Shown: one piece after another, positions 55,061 through 64,000 of the stretch
Position numbering within the stretch: the stretch's first letter is position 1
Layout of the letters: each line of letters starts with the position of its first letter
NCBI GenBank assembly: GCA_006176705.1
Contig: QRFJ01003061.1
Span: forward strand, 62,001 to 126,000
Origin: Cocos nucifera
Lineage: Eukaryota; Streptophyta; Magnoliopsida; Arecales; Arecaceae
Direction of reading: 5' to 3'
Length of the DNA: 64,000 nucleotides
Position numbers and translations under genes: made by a program
The notes under the pieces: model-generated
Database searches by the model: none
What the model saw: only the letters and a program-made list of their open reading frames with translations
Told to the model about the DNA's origin: nothing

Positions 55061-57363
55061 TGTTAGATGAGTGCCCTAGAAGCCAGATTGACTGACACTT
55101 TCTAAAATACTTTTTAGAGATATTTTTATAATTTAAATTTAAAATTAATAAAAGAATTTTTTTCTATCATATTGTGTATTTAAAGTATTTATGATACATC
55201 TTTTTAATTAGTGGGCATGATAATGCATATTTTCAAGAGTTAAAAATTTAAGTCATGTGTTATCATAATTAACTCATAAATTACTTTCGATCGTAGGATC
55301 ATCATGAGGATGGTAATCGATCTAGAAGATCAATGTACGATCACTTTCTTAGAATAGATGAGTCTCAAGTCTATGGTATGGAGACATCAAAATGAGAGTA
55401 CAAGTACTTATTGAGAATTAGGGCACTGAGCGTGACCACCTTGAGTAGTCATAAGAAAGTCTACCTTCTCATCGATGACTAGCTCGATGCTGCAGTTGTG
55501 TATCTAATTCTTTGATCTAAGGTGCATCAATAGTTCACCTTGAGTGTGTTATAGTTTAACTACACCATAACTCGATCTCCTAACCATTCAAAATTCTAAG
55601 GTGTACGTTGGCTATAGCAAGTTTATTATAGGAATTGGATTGCACCAATAGGGGATCTATCAACCTCGATAGAGTAGTCCTATGATGATCATGAGATCGA
55701 GTTCTTATGTCCATGGCCATGGTAGTGTGAATTAATGAAAAGAAGTTTCTATTAAGATTTTGCATCAAACTTAAGTCAAATAATTTATTCTTATGATGGG
55801 TGTTAGGTCTGACGAGTTCACCTTGATCTTGATCTTGTCGGGACTCATGATAGAACCTAAGGACATAGGCAGCCACATCGAGAGATTCATATTTGGATCT
55901 AATGGATTACCATCAATACTACTAGGTGTTATTGGTGGATTTTGGGATCAATTAGAATTATCTTGATGATTGATGATTCTCGTTGGGTGAATTAGAAGAG
56001 TTCTGGTCCATCGAAAGATATTTTTATGATGTCAATGATAGAGATCATGATCTATCTCATTACCATACATAATTAAACTTAACTGGATCTCACAAGCAAG
56101 GGTTTGGATCTGGATGTCATCAATTAGGCTAATTCAGTTTGATTGATTTGTATTAGATCTATTCTGGTTCAAGAAAATCATGGTAGCACACGATTGAGCC
56201 TGACTTTCTCCTTCTGTTAACTTTCTAGTTCATCTTGATTGAGTCAGATTGGATTTGGCTGATCCAAGAATTCTATATGGATTTATCTTGGTCTGACTTG
56301 ATCTTTTTCTAATTAGATCAGAGCTTGTCCTAGCATGATAAGGGCTTGTCCGGAAGAAGTTCAGGGCTTGTCTTAAAATCCTAGAAGGGGCATCAGGACA
56401 AGGCCATTTTGACCCAATCTTCGTAGGAATTAAGGGAGCAGATGTGCATCCCCTAGAATTCATCTAAGGATGCACGTCTCTAGGTATTATTCATGGAAGA
56501 AAAGAGGGCGCATGCCCCATTATGGCATGAGCCCATTGTTGATAAGGGAAGAAGAGTTTTGATAAGATCGAGGAGTTTTGATAAGATCAAAACTCTAGGA
56601 TTTTGTTGTTTGCACCAAACCCTTCTCCCTTATCCCATCTCCACACCATTTTTTCTAATGTTTTGCATGACAAAATTTAGAAAAAAAAAGGTGTGGGTGT
56701 GGGAGGTTGATAGGAGTCCTTCTGCTTTAAGCAAAAGGATTGCTTAAAGCCTTAGGACTCTAGGGCTGCACGTAGGTTTATAAATAGACAATGATCAAAG
56801 TTGTTTGATCATTGCAATTATTCTATGGTGAAGCCTTACCTCTCTCTCCATCTCCACATTCCTCTTTTCTAGATCTTCTCCCTTTTCTCCATGCCTAAGG
56901 TGTTGGGCAAAATAGCAAACAAAGCCTTGTTGCTACTGGCATAAAGATCAGTTCAAGATGAGTTCAAGATGACCTTGTTCATGAGACAAACTTGCAGCCG
57001 TTAAAGATCAGTTCGAAGGCTCTATAGATTAGTTTTAGATCTAATCTTTTGAGATTAGATCCAAAAGGAGAGGACATTTAGATTTGACCTAAGTGGACTT
57101 TGGTAGAGGCTAGGTGCATGCGCGGCTCAAGTCGGAACCTCAAACTTCATCAAATCATCGATAGGGTAAATAGTTTACCCAATAAGGTAACATAAGATGT
57201 TACTAGATTTAATTTTAATTTAGTTTTTATATTTAGATCATTTCAATTAGATCTGAGAACTTTTAAATCTAGTTGGATTATAGAAAAAAAAATTTAAAAA
57301 TTTTTGCTTTAGATTTGATCAGATCAGATCGATCCTATGGCAGAAAAACTAGGTTTTCCTTCA
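55061..57363 (+). repeat. 3' LTR of CopA-5
   Basis: 2303 bases from tgttagatgag to ...ttttccttca. TATAAATA at 56779-56786. It is the most divergent full LTR of the family, especially in the U3-R part 56200-56900, and lacks the W-box cluster. The right flank is tgact. No 5' LTR exists, so the target duplication cannot be tested. A 98-codon antisense ORF (55580-55876) is in another frame than the shared antisense ORFs. Confidence 0.9.
56779..56786 (+). promoter_or_regulatory. TATA box of CopA-5 3' LTR
   Basis: TATAAATA with gaca downstream; position equivalent to the other CopA LTRs. Confidence 0.6.
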
Positions 57364-58229
57364 TGACTAATAAAACATTGTTACAAGGAATAAGGACAAA
57401 GCTTGAGCAAGCAAAAGAAATATGGATGGATGAACCTTACCATATTCTGTGAGCTCAGGTATGGTGCTCTTAAGCCTTGAAAGTAGGTGGAGAGATAGCA
57501 AGAAGCAAATGGAACCAACCATTGAAGAGCTTCAACCAATGCTTCAGTTGAGCTAGCTCGATTTCTGTCAGAGCAAGCTCGAGCAAAAGATTAGATAGCA
57601 TGTCAAACTGGTATGCTGGAAGAGTTGGCTCAATTTTTAAGAGAGCCATCTCAAGCTACAGAATAGAAGACGGTATTATTGGTCGAGCCAGCTCGAATCT
57701 TGAGAGAGCCAGCTCGAGTAGTAGAGCAGAGGGGTTTAATCAACTCTTGTAGGAGATATCACAGTCGAGCCGACTCGATTGCTGATTGAGCCGACTTGAT
57801 CGATGGATAGAATAGAACATAGTTTCTATTCTGGCCTAGGATTGGATTTAATTCTAAGGACTTAGGGCCTTGGTTTATGAGGTCCTAAGGGGCTAACCTA
57901 TAAAATGGACTGGGATTAGTCCAATGAGTATATGCATGTGAGACATGGGTGTACACGAGCTCAGGGAGTGCATCACATTATGTTAGCTAGGAGAGTTTTT
58001 TGAGTTAGGTCATATTGACCTAATATATATTCTCTATATAGAGTTTGTAAAGGTGGAATGAAAATCAATACAAGTCATTTTCTCCCTGAATATCTCTCTT
58101 TTCCTCTCTCATTCTCTCTCTATTCTCCACGTCCTAGGGTCTTCAGGGGTTTCATAGAATAGTCATCTCTTTCCTCAGATCCTTGTTGCTATTTTCGCAG
58201 TCATCAAGTAGCAAAGATTTTTCCTAACA
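57364..58229 (+). repeat. CopC-2 5' LTR
   Basis: Ends ...tttcctaaca, two bases before a PBS. The 5' border is taken at the CopA-5 LTR end; since it begins with tg this may be the true LTR start or chance. The U3 part has many degenerate copies of gagccagctcga (about 57545-57800). A weak TATA-like tatata lies at 58035-58040. The pyrimidine-rich stretch 58080-58135 is typical of R-U5. Confidence 0.75.
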
Positions 58230-58232
58230 GAT

Positions 58233-58245
58233 TGGTATTAGAGCC
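58233..58245 (+). other. Primer-binding site of CopC-2
   Basis: tggtattagagcc; one change from the initiator tRNA-Met complement, same change as in CopA-4. Confidence 0.85.
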
Positions 58246-58370
58246 TTGGTTGTTAGATCTGGTAGAGAAAAGGGCAAAGCTTCATCTGAGATTGTGGTAA
58301 GGTGTTGAATAGATTCCTTTAAATACTGTTTATTCTCTTTTTTGTGTTTGGTTATTAGAACCTAGTTGGG

Positions 58371-59140
58371 ATGGCATCAAGTACCATCAAGGTAGACTTT
58401 GGAAAGTTTGATGGCAAGGGTAACTTCATCCTTTCGCAGCAAAGGATGAAGGATTTGTTGGTACAGAATAGAATCTACATAGTTTTGACTCGGAAATGAC
58501 CAGAAAAGATTTTTATTGAAGAGTGGGAGGAACTTAAAGTGGTAGCCTTTAGCATGATTCGTATGTACCTCGCTAATGAAGTTTTATCAGAAATCATTAA
58601 GGAAACCATATTGAAGGGACTTTGGTAGAAATTGGTGAACACATATATGGGCAAGAACATGACAAACAAGTTGTGGTTGAAGAAGCAGTTGTACAATTTA
58701 TGAATGCTCAAATGAGGAGACCAAGTTTTCCACATTTAGAAGTTCAATCAAGTATGCTTAGATGTCATGGCCTTGATGTGAAGATTGATGAGGAGGATAG
58801 AGCTCTCCAATTGTTGTGTTCTCTACTAGCGGCATATGATGGTTGGATTACTACCCTTGTGTATCGAAAAGAAATCTTAAACTTTAAAAAAATAGTTGGA
58901 GTTCTCAGGTCCAATGAACAGCGAGAGAGGCTAATTAGAGGAAACTGAAGTTTAGAGGTGCTTTCTATGAATGAGAGGCAAGAAAAGCCTAAGGAGATGA
59001 CTCGAGATAAATCAAAGGATAGATCAAAGTCTTGAGGAAGTCAAAAGGCCATAAAATGCTATAAGTATCATCAACTTGATCATATTAGAAGAAATTGTCC
59101 ACTTTTGAAGAATGAAAAGAGGAAGGATACTTCTAAGGAT
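58371..59140 (+). pseudogene. CopC-2 gag
   Basis: ATG at 58371 (MASSTIKVDFGKFDGKGNF), the typical N-terminus of Tnt1-like copia gag, where a Trp further on is changed. The capsid is shared with CopC-1 (LW.KLVNTYMGKNM block near 58620-58660). Frames alternate: stops near 58496 and 58627, and an out-of-frame open stretch 58622-58948. The knuckle at 59057-59098 has the second Cys changed to Tyr. Confidence 0.82.
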
Positions 59141-60560
59141 GGATCGACCAGTGGGAGTGGTGCTCTACCATTTGAAGATGGTGTAGATAATATACTAATA
59201 GTATCATATGGAATTATAGAGTTGGACAACCACTGGATACTGGATTCAGTATATTTCCACCATTACACTACATATCGGGAGTGGTTCTCATCTTATGAGA
59301 TTTTAGATGGAGGATGTATTAGTCTTGAAGATGATTATCCATGTAAAGTTGCTGGTGTTGGTATAGTTAATGTGAGGATGTACGATGGAGTCATATGAAC
59401 ACTCACCAATGTGAAGCATGTGCCAAAAGTGAAGAAGAACTTGATATCCCTGGATTATTTGGAAGGACAAGGGTATGCTTTTAGTTGTCAGCTAGGCAAT
59501 GGGTGTTTGAGGATTTTCAAGGGTTCATTGGTTTTAATAAAAGAAAGAAGACTAAGCAACAACCTATATAGGATGGAGGGCTCAGTAGTTCCTGATAGTA
59601 TGGAGGTGTCTATAGTAGCACAAGAGGAGCAGCTAGCCTACAAGCTATGGTACTATCATATGGATCACTTGAGTGACATAGAGCCCATAGAGTTGAGTAG
59701 AAGAGATTTGATTCCAACACTAAGAAAGGAAGGAAATGACCTATGTGAGCCTTGCATCTATAGCAAACAGCATAGAGTTACATTTGCCAATAGTACTAAG
59801 CAGAGTGAAGCTATTTTAAAGCTTGTTCACTCGAACATATGGAGACCAACACCTGTTTCATCTAGAGATGGAGCAAGATATTTTGTCACCTTTATAGATG
59901 ACTTCTCCAGGAAGGTATGGATCTATCTGATCAAAAAAAAGTTAGATATTTTTGCTTAATTTAAAATCTAGAGAGCAAAGGTGGAGAAGGAGACAAGGCA
60001 GCTAGTAAAGTATTTGAGGTCTGATAATGGAGGAAAATACAGCAGCCTGGCATTCAAAAATTATTACGAGGAAAATGACATCAAATGCCATTTCATAGTA
60101 AACATGACCTCTCAATAGAATGGTGTCATGGAGAGGATGAATTGGACTTGACGGTGAAGGTCAGGAGCTTGAGGCTACAGGCATCACTATCCAAATCTTT
60201 TTGGGGTGATGCTCTTATGTTTATTTTCTTGTTAATAAGTCTTTCCATAGAAAACTGAATGAAAGACTTTCAAAGGCTATCTAGAGTGAAAAGAAGGTGG
60301 AGCTTGGCCACCTAAAGGTGTTTGGCTATCCTACATATACTTTGGTAGAAGAAGCCGATAGGAGCAAGTTAGATCCAAAGTCATAGAAGATGGTATTCAT
60401 TGGATTTCCATAAGGTGTGAAGGGTTTCTTGTATAGGATTCACATTCCTAGAGGTGTGTCATTAGTTGGAATATGATTTTTGATGAAAAGAGCATCATGA
60501 TGAAGCTAGAAAGTGCAAATGAAGTTGTTAAGATAACACAGGGCAGCATGGGATAGTTCT
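59141..60560 (+). pseudogene. CopC-2 protease-integrase
   Basis: Protease site WILDS at 59234-59248 keeps Asp but the following Gly is Val. An open stretch 59411-59959 covers KHVPKVKKNLISLDYLEGQG, GAG-pre-integrase with CEPCIYSKQHRV (both Cys kept; the first His of the finger is Tyr-like), then the integrase core start (LVHSNIWRP; the first Asp is now Asn) and FIDDFSRKVW (second Asp kept). The core continues with stops to the RSDNGGKYSS-like block near 60017-60045 and the Glu region near 60125. The tail can be followed to about 60480. Confidence 0.82.
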
Positions 60561-60839
60561 CAGATATAGGTGATTTGCCCTTAACATCAATCTCAGATCG
60601 TATTTAGTTTGAGGTGGAGTTAGATAGGCATGGTGATACACCTGTGGAGGACCATCATAGAGAGTGATCAATTTTGAGAGAAGTACAGAGGCAGCCATAG
60701 GCAACAGACTTGCAAGATATCGCAAGAGGAGTGGCACTGCACAAGCCAAAGTGCATTGTTCGCTAATCAGTGTGATATGGCATTGATGAGACTATCTCGT
60801 ATACTCTCATCACTACCAATGGAGATCCAAAGAGCTTTG
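60561..60839 (+). other. CopC-2 integrase-RT linker
   Basis: Decayed linker with no motif I can name. A 73-codon antisense ORF (60528-60749) is a shadow. Confidence 0.5.
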
Positions 60840-61530
60840 AGGAGGCCATGGAGAGTCTGGATTAGGAGTCATAGATGCAGGCCATGATGGAAGAGATAGG
60901 GTCTTTCAAGAAGAACCAGACATGGTAGCTAGTGGATCTACTAAATGATGCTCAACCCATTGGCTCCAAATGGGTTTTCACCAGAGAAGAAGCACATTTA
61001 GGACAAGATAGAATGAGATACAAGGCTAGGCTAGTAGCCAAAGTGTACTCATAGAGGAAAGAGATTGATTACTCAAAAATCTTTTCTCTAGTTGTCAGAT
61101 ATACGTCCATTAGGATGCTATTGAGCATAGTTGCTGCTCATGATTTGGAGCTAGAGCAAATGGACATTAAGATAGCATTCTTCCATAGAAATTTGGAGAA
61201 GAACATATACATGGAGCAACCATAGGACTTTAGGGAGCCTGGGTTAGAGGGAGAGATCTGTTTACTGAAGAAATCTTTGTACAGATTGAAGCAGTCTCCT
61301 AGATAGTGGTACAAGCAGTTTGACACACAAATGAGAAGTATTGGCCTTTCTAGGTGTGATCATGACCCATGTGTATATGTGATGTCTCTGGAGGATGGAT
61401 CTTGATTGTACTTATTCTTGTATGTAGATGATATGCTGATAGCATGCAAAAGTAAGGAAGCAGTGCAGGAGTTAAAAGGAGCTTTTTCTTAGGAGTTTGA
61501 GATGAGGGACTTGGGGCCAACAACGAAGAT
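60840..61530 (+). pseudogene. CopC-2 reverse transcriptase, truncated
   Basis: Copia RT: the linker block with IGSKWVFT near 60957-60980, YKARLVAK near 61018-61040, QMDIKIAF near 61157, LYRLKQSPR near 61277-61305 and YVDD at 61421-61432. The sequence stops in the thumb (MRDLGP near 61503) where a CopA LTR fragment begins at 61533. Stops replace Trp, Gln and Lys codons. RNase H and the 3' LTR are absent. Confidence 0.87.
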
Positions 61531-61532
61531 CT

Positions 61533-62070
61533 TGTTAGATGTATGCCCTACAAACCAGATTGGCTGACACTTGTGATACACTTCTAGGAGCAATTTTATA
61601 ATTTTAGCTATAAAATAATAAAATAATTATTTTCTATCATACGGTGTGTTTAAAGTGTCTGTGAAACATCCTTTGAGTTAATAAAAATAATAATTCATAT
61701 TTTTAAGAGTTAAAAATTTAAGACATGAATTTTCATAATGAGCTCATAAACTGCTCCTGACCGTAGGATCATCACGAATATGGTGATCAATTCAGAAGAT
61801 TGGTGTATGATCGCTTTCATAGGATAGATAAGTCTTAAGTCTATGATATGGAGATATCGGAGCGAGTATACAGATACTAGTTAGAGAATGAGGGCATTGA
61901 GCATGAGCATCTCGAGCAATCATAAGAAAGTCTATCTTCTTGTCGATGACTAGCTTGATACTATAGTGGTGTGTCTGGTTCTTTGACCTAAGGTGCATCG
62001 GTAGTTCAACCTTAAGAGTGTTATAGTTTGACTACACCATAACTCGATCTCCTAGCCATTCGAAATTCTA
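61533..62070 (+). repeat. CopA LTR fragment (first 538 bases)
   Basis: Starts tgttagatgtatgcc with the usual beginning of CopA LTRs and is collinear with 3395-3930 up to the ccattcgaaattcta block, then stops. It cuts CopC-2 RT. An antisense ORF (61792-61998 minus) is the same one seen at 3686-3868, 7735-8004 and 45513-45767. Confidence 0.88.
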
Positions 62071-62648
62071 TTCCTTGGCTCTATTTAACTTTTGATTGGT
62101 TTTTCTTGACAGAGATGACCCCAGAAGAGCTTTAGCTACTAGAGCCAGGTTAGTCCAAAGAAGTGGAAAGGTTCAACTTCAAAACCAGTTCAATCAAAAA
62201 AGGCCTAAGGCTTGCTAAACCAAGACAAGGCCAACCATTTCGATTTCTTATTCTTTTACAATTTTGGAGTCTGAGAACCATGCTAGCTTCGGAATACTCT
62301 ACAGATATTGATGCTTAGCATTGCTATTGGGGAGGGATTTGAAGAAGGCAAAGAGAAGAAGAAATCTTGCAGTCACCAAAGAAACTTAGTGAAATAGAAG
62401 GAAGGTTGGAGAATTGAGCAATGATGTATCAATTGCGAAGAATGCTACTATCATCAATAGTTGGAGGGTAGGGCTCGATCTGTTTGTCAAGGGATGCATG
62501 CTGCTAATGGAAGTCGAGAGGATCCATCAATTGAATTCTAAAGATGACAAGAAGGTTGCAACCTTTCTTGAGGTAATCACTTTATCATTTTCTAAATCCT
62601 ACTGCATTTCTACTTTTATGATGACAAGGCTAACTCCATCATCTATAG
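62071..62648 (+). other. Unassigned sequence
   Basis: AT-moderate sequence with no ORF that I trust. A possible splice acceptor ttcttgacag before atgaccccagaag lies at 62105-62128, as in spliced plant repeats or genes, but there is no continuous frame behind it. Confidence 0.3.
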
Positions 62649-63273
62649 TTGGGCCACTATATTTCCATCGATGTTGAGTCGATCAATAAGAGCAAGGTTG
62701 AAGCTTCCAAGGCCCTAAAAGAGGTTGATGTAGCTAAAGCTAAAGCTTTCAAGGCAAAGGTTGAAGTTGAGCATCCTAAGGAAGCACTCAAAAAGGGAGA
62801 GAAGACTTCAACCGAAACCAAGACTGACCTAGCCTCAAAGATTGAGAAGAGGAAGAGGGAGGAGGCCAAAATTGAAGAGGTTTGGAGGAATGGGGAAAAG
62901 AGGGTGGTGGAGACCAAATTAATAATCATGGATGAGTTCAAAGTCTCCGAATAACTTAGAATATCAAAGTCCAATTTTGCCAAAGGCAGGGCCTATAATG
63001 CTATTTCCAACACTCTAGCGGAAGATTTTCAGGGAGGATTCCGAATTGGACCCGACTTCATAGAGCAAGAGGTCTAAACATGATGTCGAACCTTCCCATG
63101 CTGAAACCAATCCTTCTACTGCTGGTTCTCCTACCGTCGAGCCTCATGCTGCTGATGCTTCTACTGTTGGTCCTTCGGTTGACACTCTAGATCCCATCGA
63201 GGTACCAACTTCTACCGAGGCTGGATCAAGTTCCCTCGTTATTCTTCCACCAGAGATCGGAGACCACCTCTAG
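62649..63273 (+). pseudogene. Coiled-coil protein remnant, unknown family
   Basis: An open stretch at 62649-62954 encodes a Lys/Glu/Ala-rich peptide (from SKVEASKALKEVDVAKAKAF to IIMDEFKVSE) with heptad-like spacing, predicted by eye to be coiled coil. A second open stretch at 63070-63273, in another frame, is Ser/Thr/Pro-rich and ends with a stop at 63271-63273. Between them the frame is lost near 62955. The combination of a Lys/Glu-rich helix, a short conserved linker and a Ser/Thr/Pro-rich tail recalls repetitive plant proteins linked to gypsy-type transposons, but I cannot assign a family. Confidence 0.4.
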
Positions 63274-63449
63274 TTGTATATATTTTTCTTTCTTCTTCAC
63301 CTATACATAAATCTATTTTGAAAAAATGAAATTCAAATTTCTCATATCCTGTCTTATATGTTATGATGCACTTGCAAAATAGAATTTTGGCTTGTAAAGT
63401 AAATGTGGACGAGCTCAAATCATGGGATCGCTTACCGCTCCTCCACTAA
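63274..63449 (+). other. Unassigned AT-rich spacer
   Basis: Between two coiled-coil pieces. Nothing recognised. Confidence 0.4.
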
Positions 63450-64000
63450 GGCTTCCCCTCTCAAAACTCAAAATTAAAAACTTTGAAGAAAGAGATACTT
63501 CAAACTAACAAAAAATTAAAAAAGGTTAAGAAGGAGCTCCATACATCAAAAGAAGATTATAAGGCAGCTTCAGCTGAAATAAATCATTTGCGGCAAGCCT
63601 CAAAATAGGCTTTCAAAGAGTTCACCTTGAAGAAGTATCAGCTATTTGAAGAGCTTCAACGAGTCTCTAAGTAAGCCAATGAAAAATCCAACTTTTGGAG
63701 ATGTTCACCTAGAAGAAGATCCAACTTTTGGAGAAGAAATCATACTAGTCTCAGGAACAAAAGGAATATGGTTGGCAGTGCTCCTAGAGGTTTTCTAACC
63801 TTCAAAATCAGTTACGTGCGGCCAAAGTGAGATACGATGAGCATAGGCTAGACTGGTGCAGGAAGATTTCTGACCTCCAACGGCAACTTTGGACAATTAA
63901 GAAAGAAACAACTTGGCTTATGAAAGAACTAGCAAATAATGTTTGGGCCGATTCAAGAAGAGACTCAAACGAGCTCACATTAATCAAGAATAGTCTCATG
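63450..64000 (+). pseudogene. Second coiled-coil remnant, continues past window
   Basis: A Lys/Glu/Leu-rich reading frame near 63475-63605 (LKKVKKELHTSKEDYKAASA and following) ends at TAG 63606-63608. Similar helical coding potential continues in shifted frames to the window end. A short direct repeat, tccaacttttggag, occurs near 63689 and 63719. Likely part of the same decayed repeat as 62649-63273. Function unknown. Confidence 0.35.

Noticed and set aside
58475..58735. 86-codon minus-strand ORF in CopC-2 gag
   Set aside because: Antisense shadow of gag; not shared with CopC-1.
1..64000. Host gene, tRNA, rRNA, organelle insert or virus genome
   Set aside because: None seen by eye. All recognisable coding motifs are LTR-retrotransposon gag, protease, integrase, RT or RNase H, and no envelope-like ORF follows integrase or RNase H.

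Overview
This is plant nuclear DNA, almost certainly an intergenic retrotransposon swamp from a flowering plant. A monocot such as a palm would fit, but the sequence does not prove the species. I see no host gene, tRNA, rRNA or CRISPR array. Nearly every base belongs to LTR retrotransposons or their wreckage: three Ty1/copia families (called CopA, CopB and CopC here) and one GC-rich Ty3/gypsy element of the Tat type (Gyp-1). Coding order (protease-integrase-RT-RNase H for copia; protease-RT-RNase H-second RNase H-integrase for gypsy), YVDD motifs, LTR ends (TG...CA), primer-binding sites and polypurine tracts support the assignments. A run of exactly 1000 N (25836-26835) is a scaffold gap.

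Layout. 1-18933: a chain of CopA pieces, LTR / RT-RNase H / LTR / gag-integrase / solo LTR / RT / LTR tail plus a long frameshifted CopA body and its 3' LTR. Bases 1-2880 and 7767-10633 are two copies of the same solo-LTR-plus-RT segment. 18934-20064 and 40622-41627 are the two halves of a CopC relic, split by a CopB element (20065-40621) whose 5-base target duplication aggtg survives on both sides. Inside the CopB 5' LTR sits CopA-4 (20368 into the gap). Gyp-1 (26836-36848) follows the gap with nearly identical LTRs. CopB's RT-RNase H and 3' LTR (36985-40621) come next.

41641-57363: a 5'-truncated CopA-5 on the plus strand, split inside RT just after its YMDD motif by a complete minus-strand CopA-6 (43687-54121, target duplication gtatg on both sides). 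57364-61532: a second CopC copy with PBS, gag, protease, integrase and RT, all broken, cut by a CopA LTR fragment (61533-62070). 62071-64000: AT-rich sequence with broken coiled-coil coding pieces that I cannot name.

No protein-coding unit is intact. The copia copies are decayed by stops and frameshifts. Gyp-1 looks young by its LTRs but carries about seven single-base frameshifts. Several patterns (single-base insertions over about 12800-17090, single-base indels in the 7767-10633 duplicate, the Gyp-1 indels) look as much like uncorrected long-read error as biology. The best biological leads are a dense WRKY-type W-box cluster upstream of the CopA TATA box, antisense ORFs retained in many CopA LTRs, a six-copy 115-bp array in the Gyp-1 3' region, and the nesting history that can be read from target duplications.
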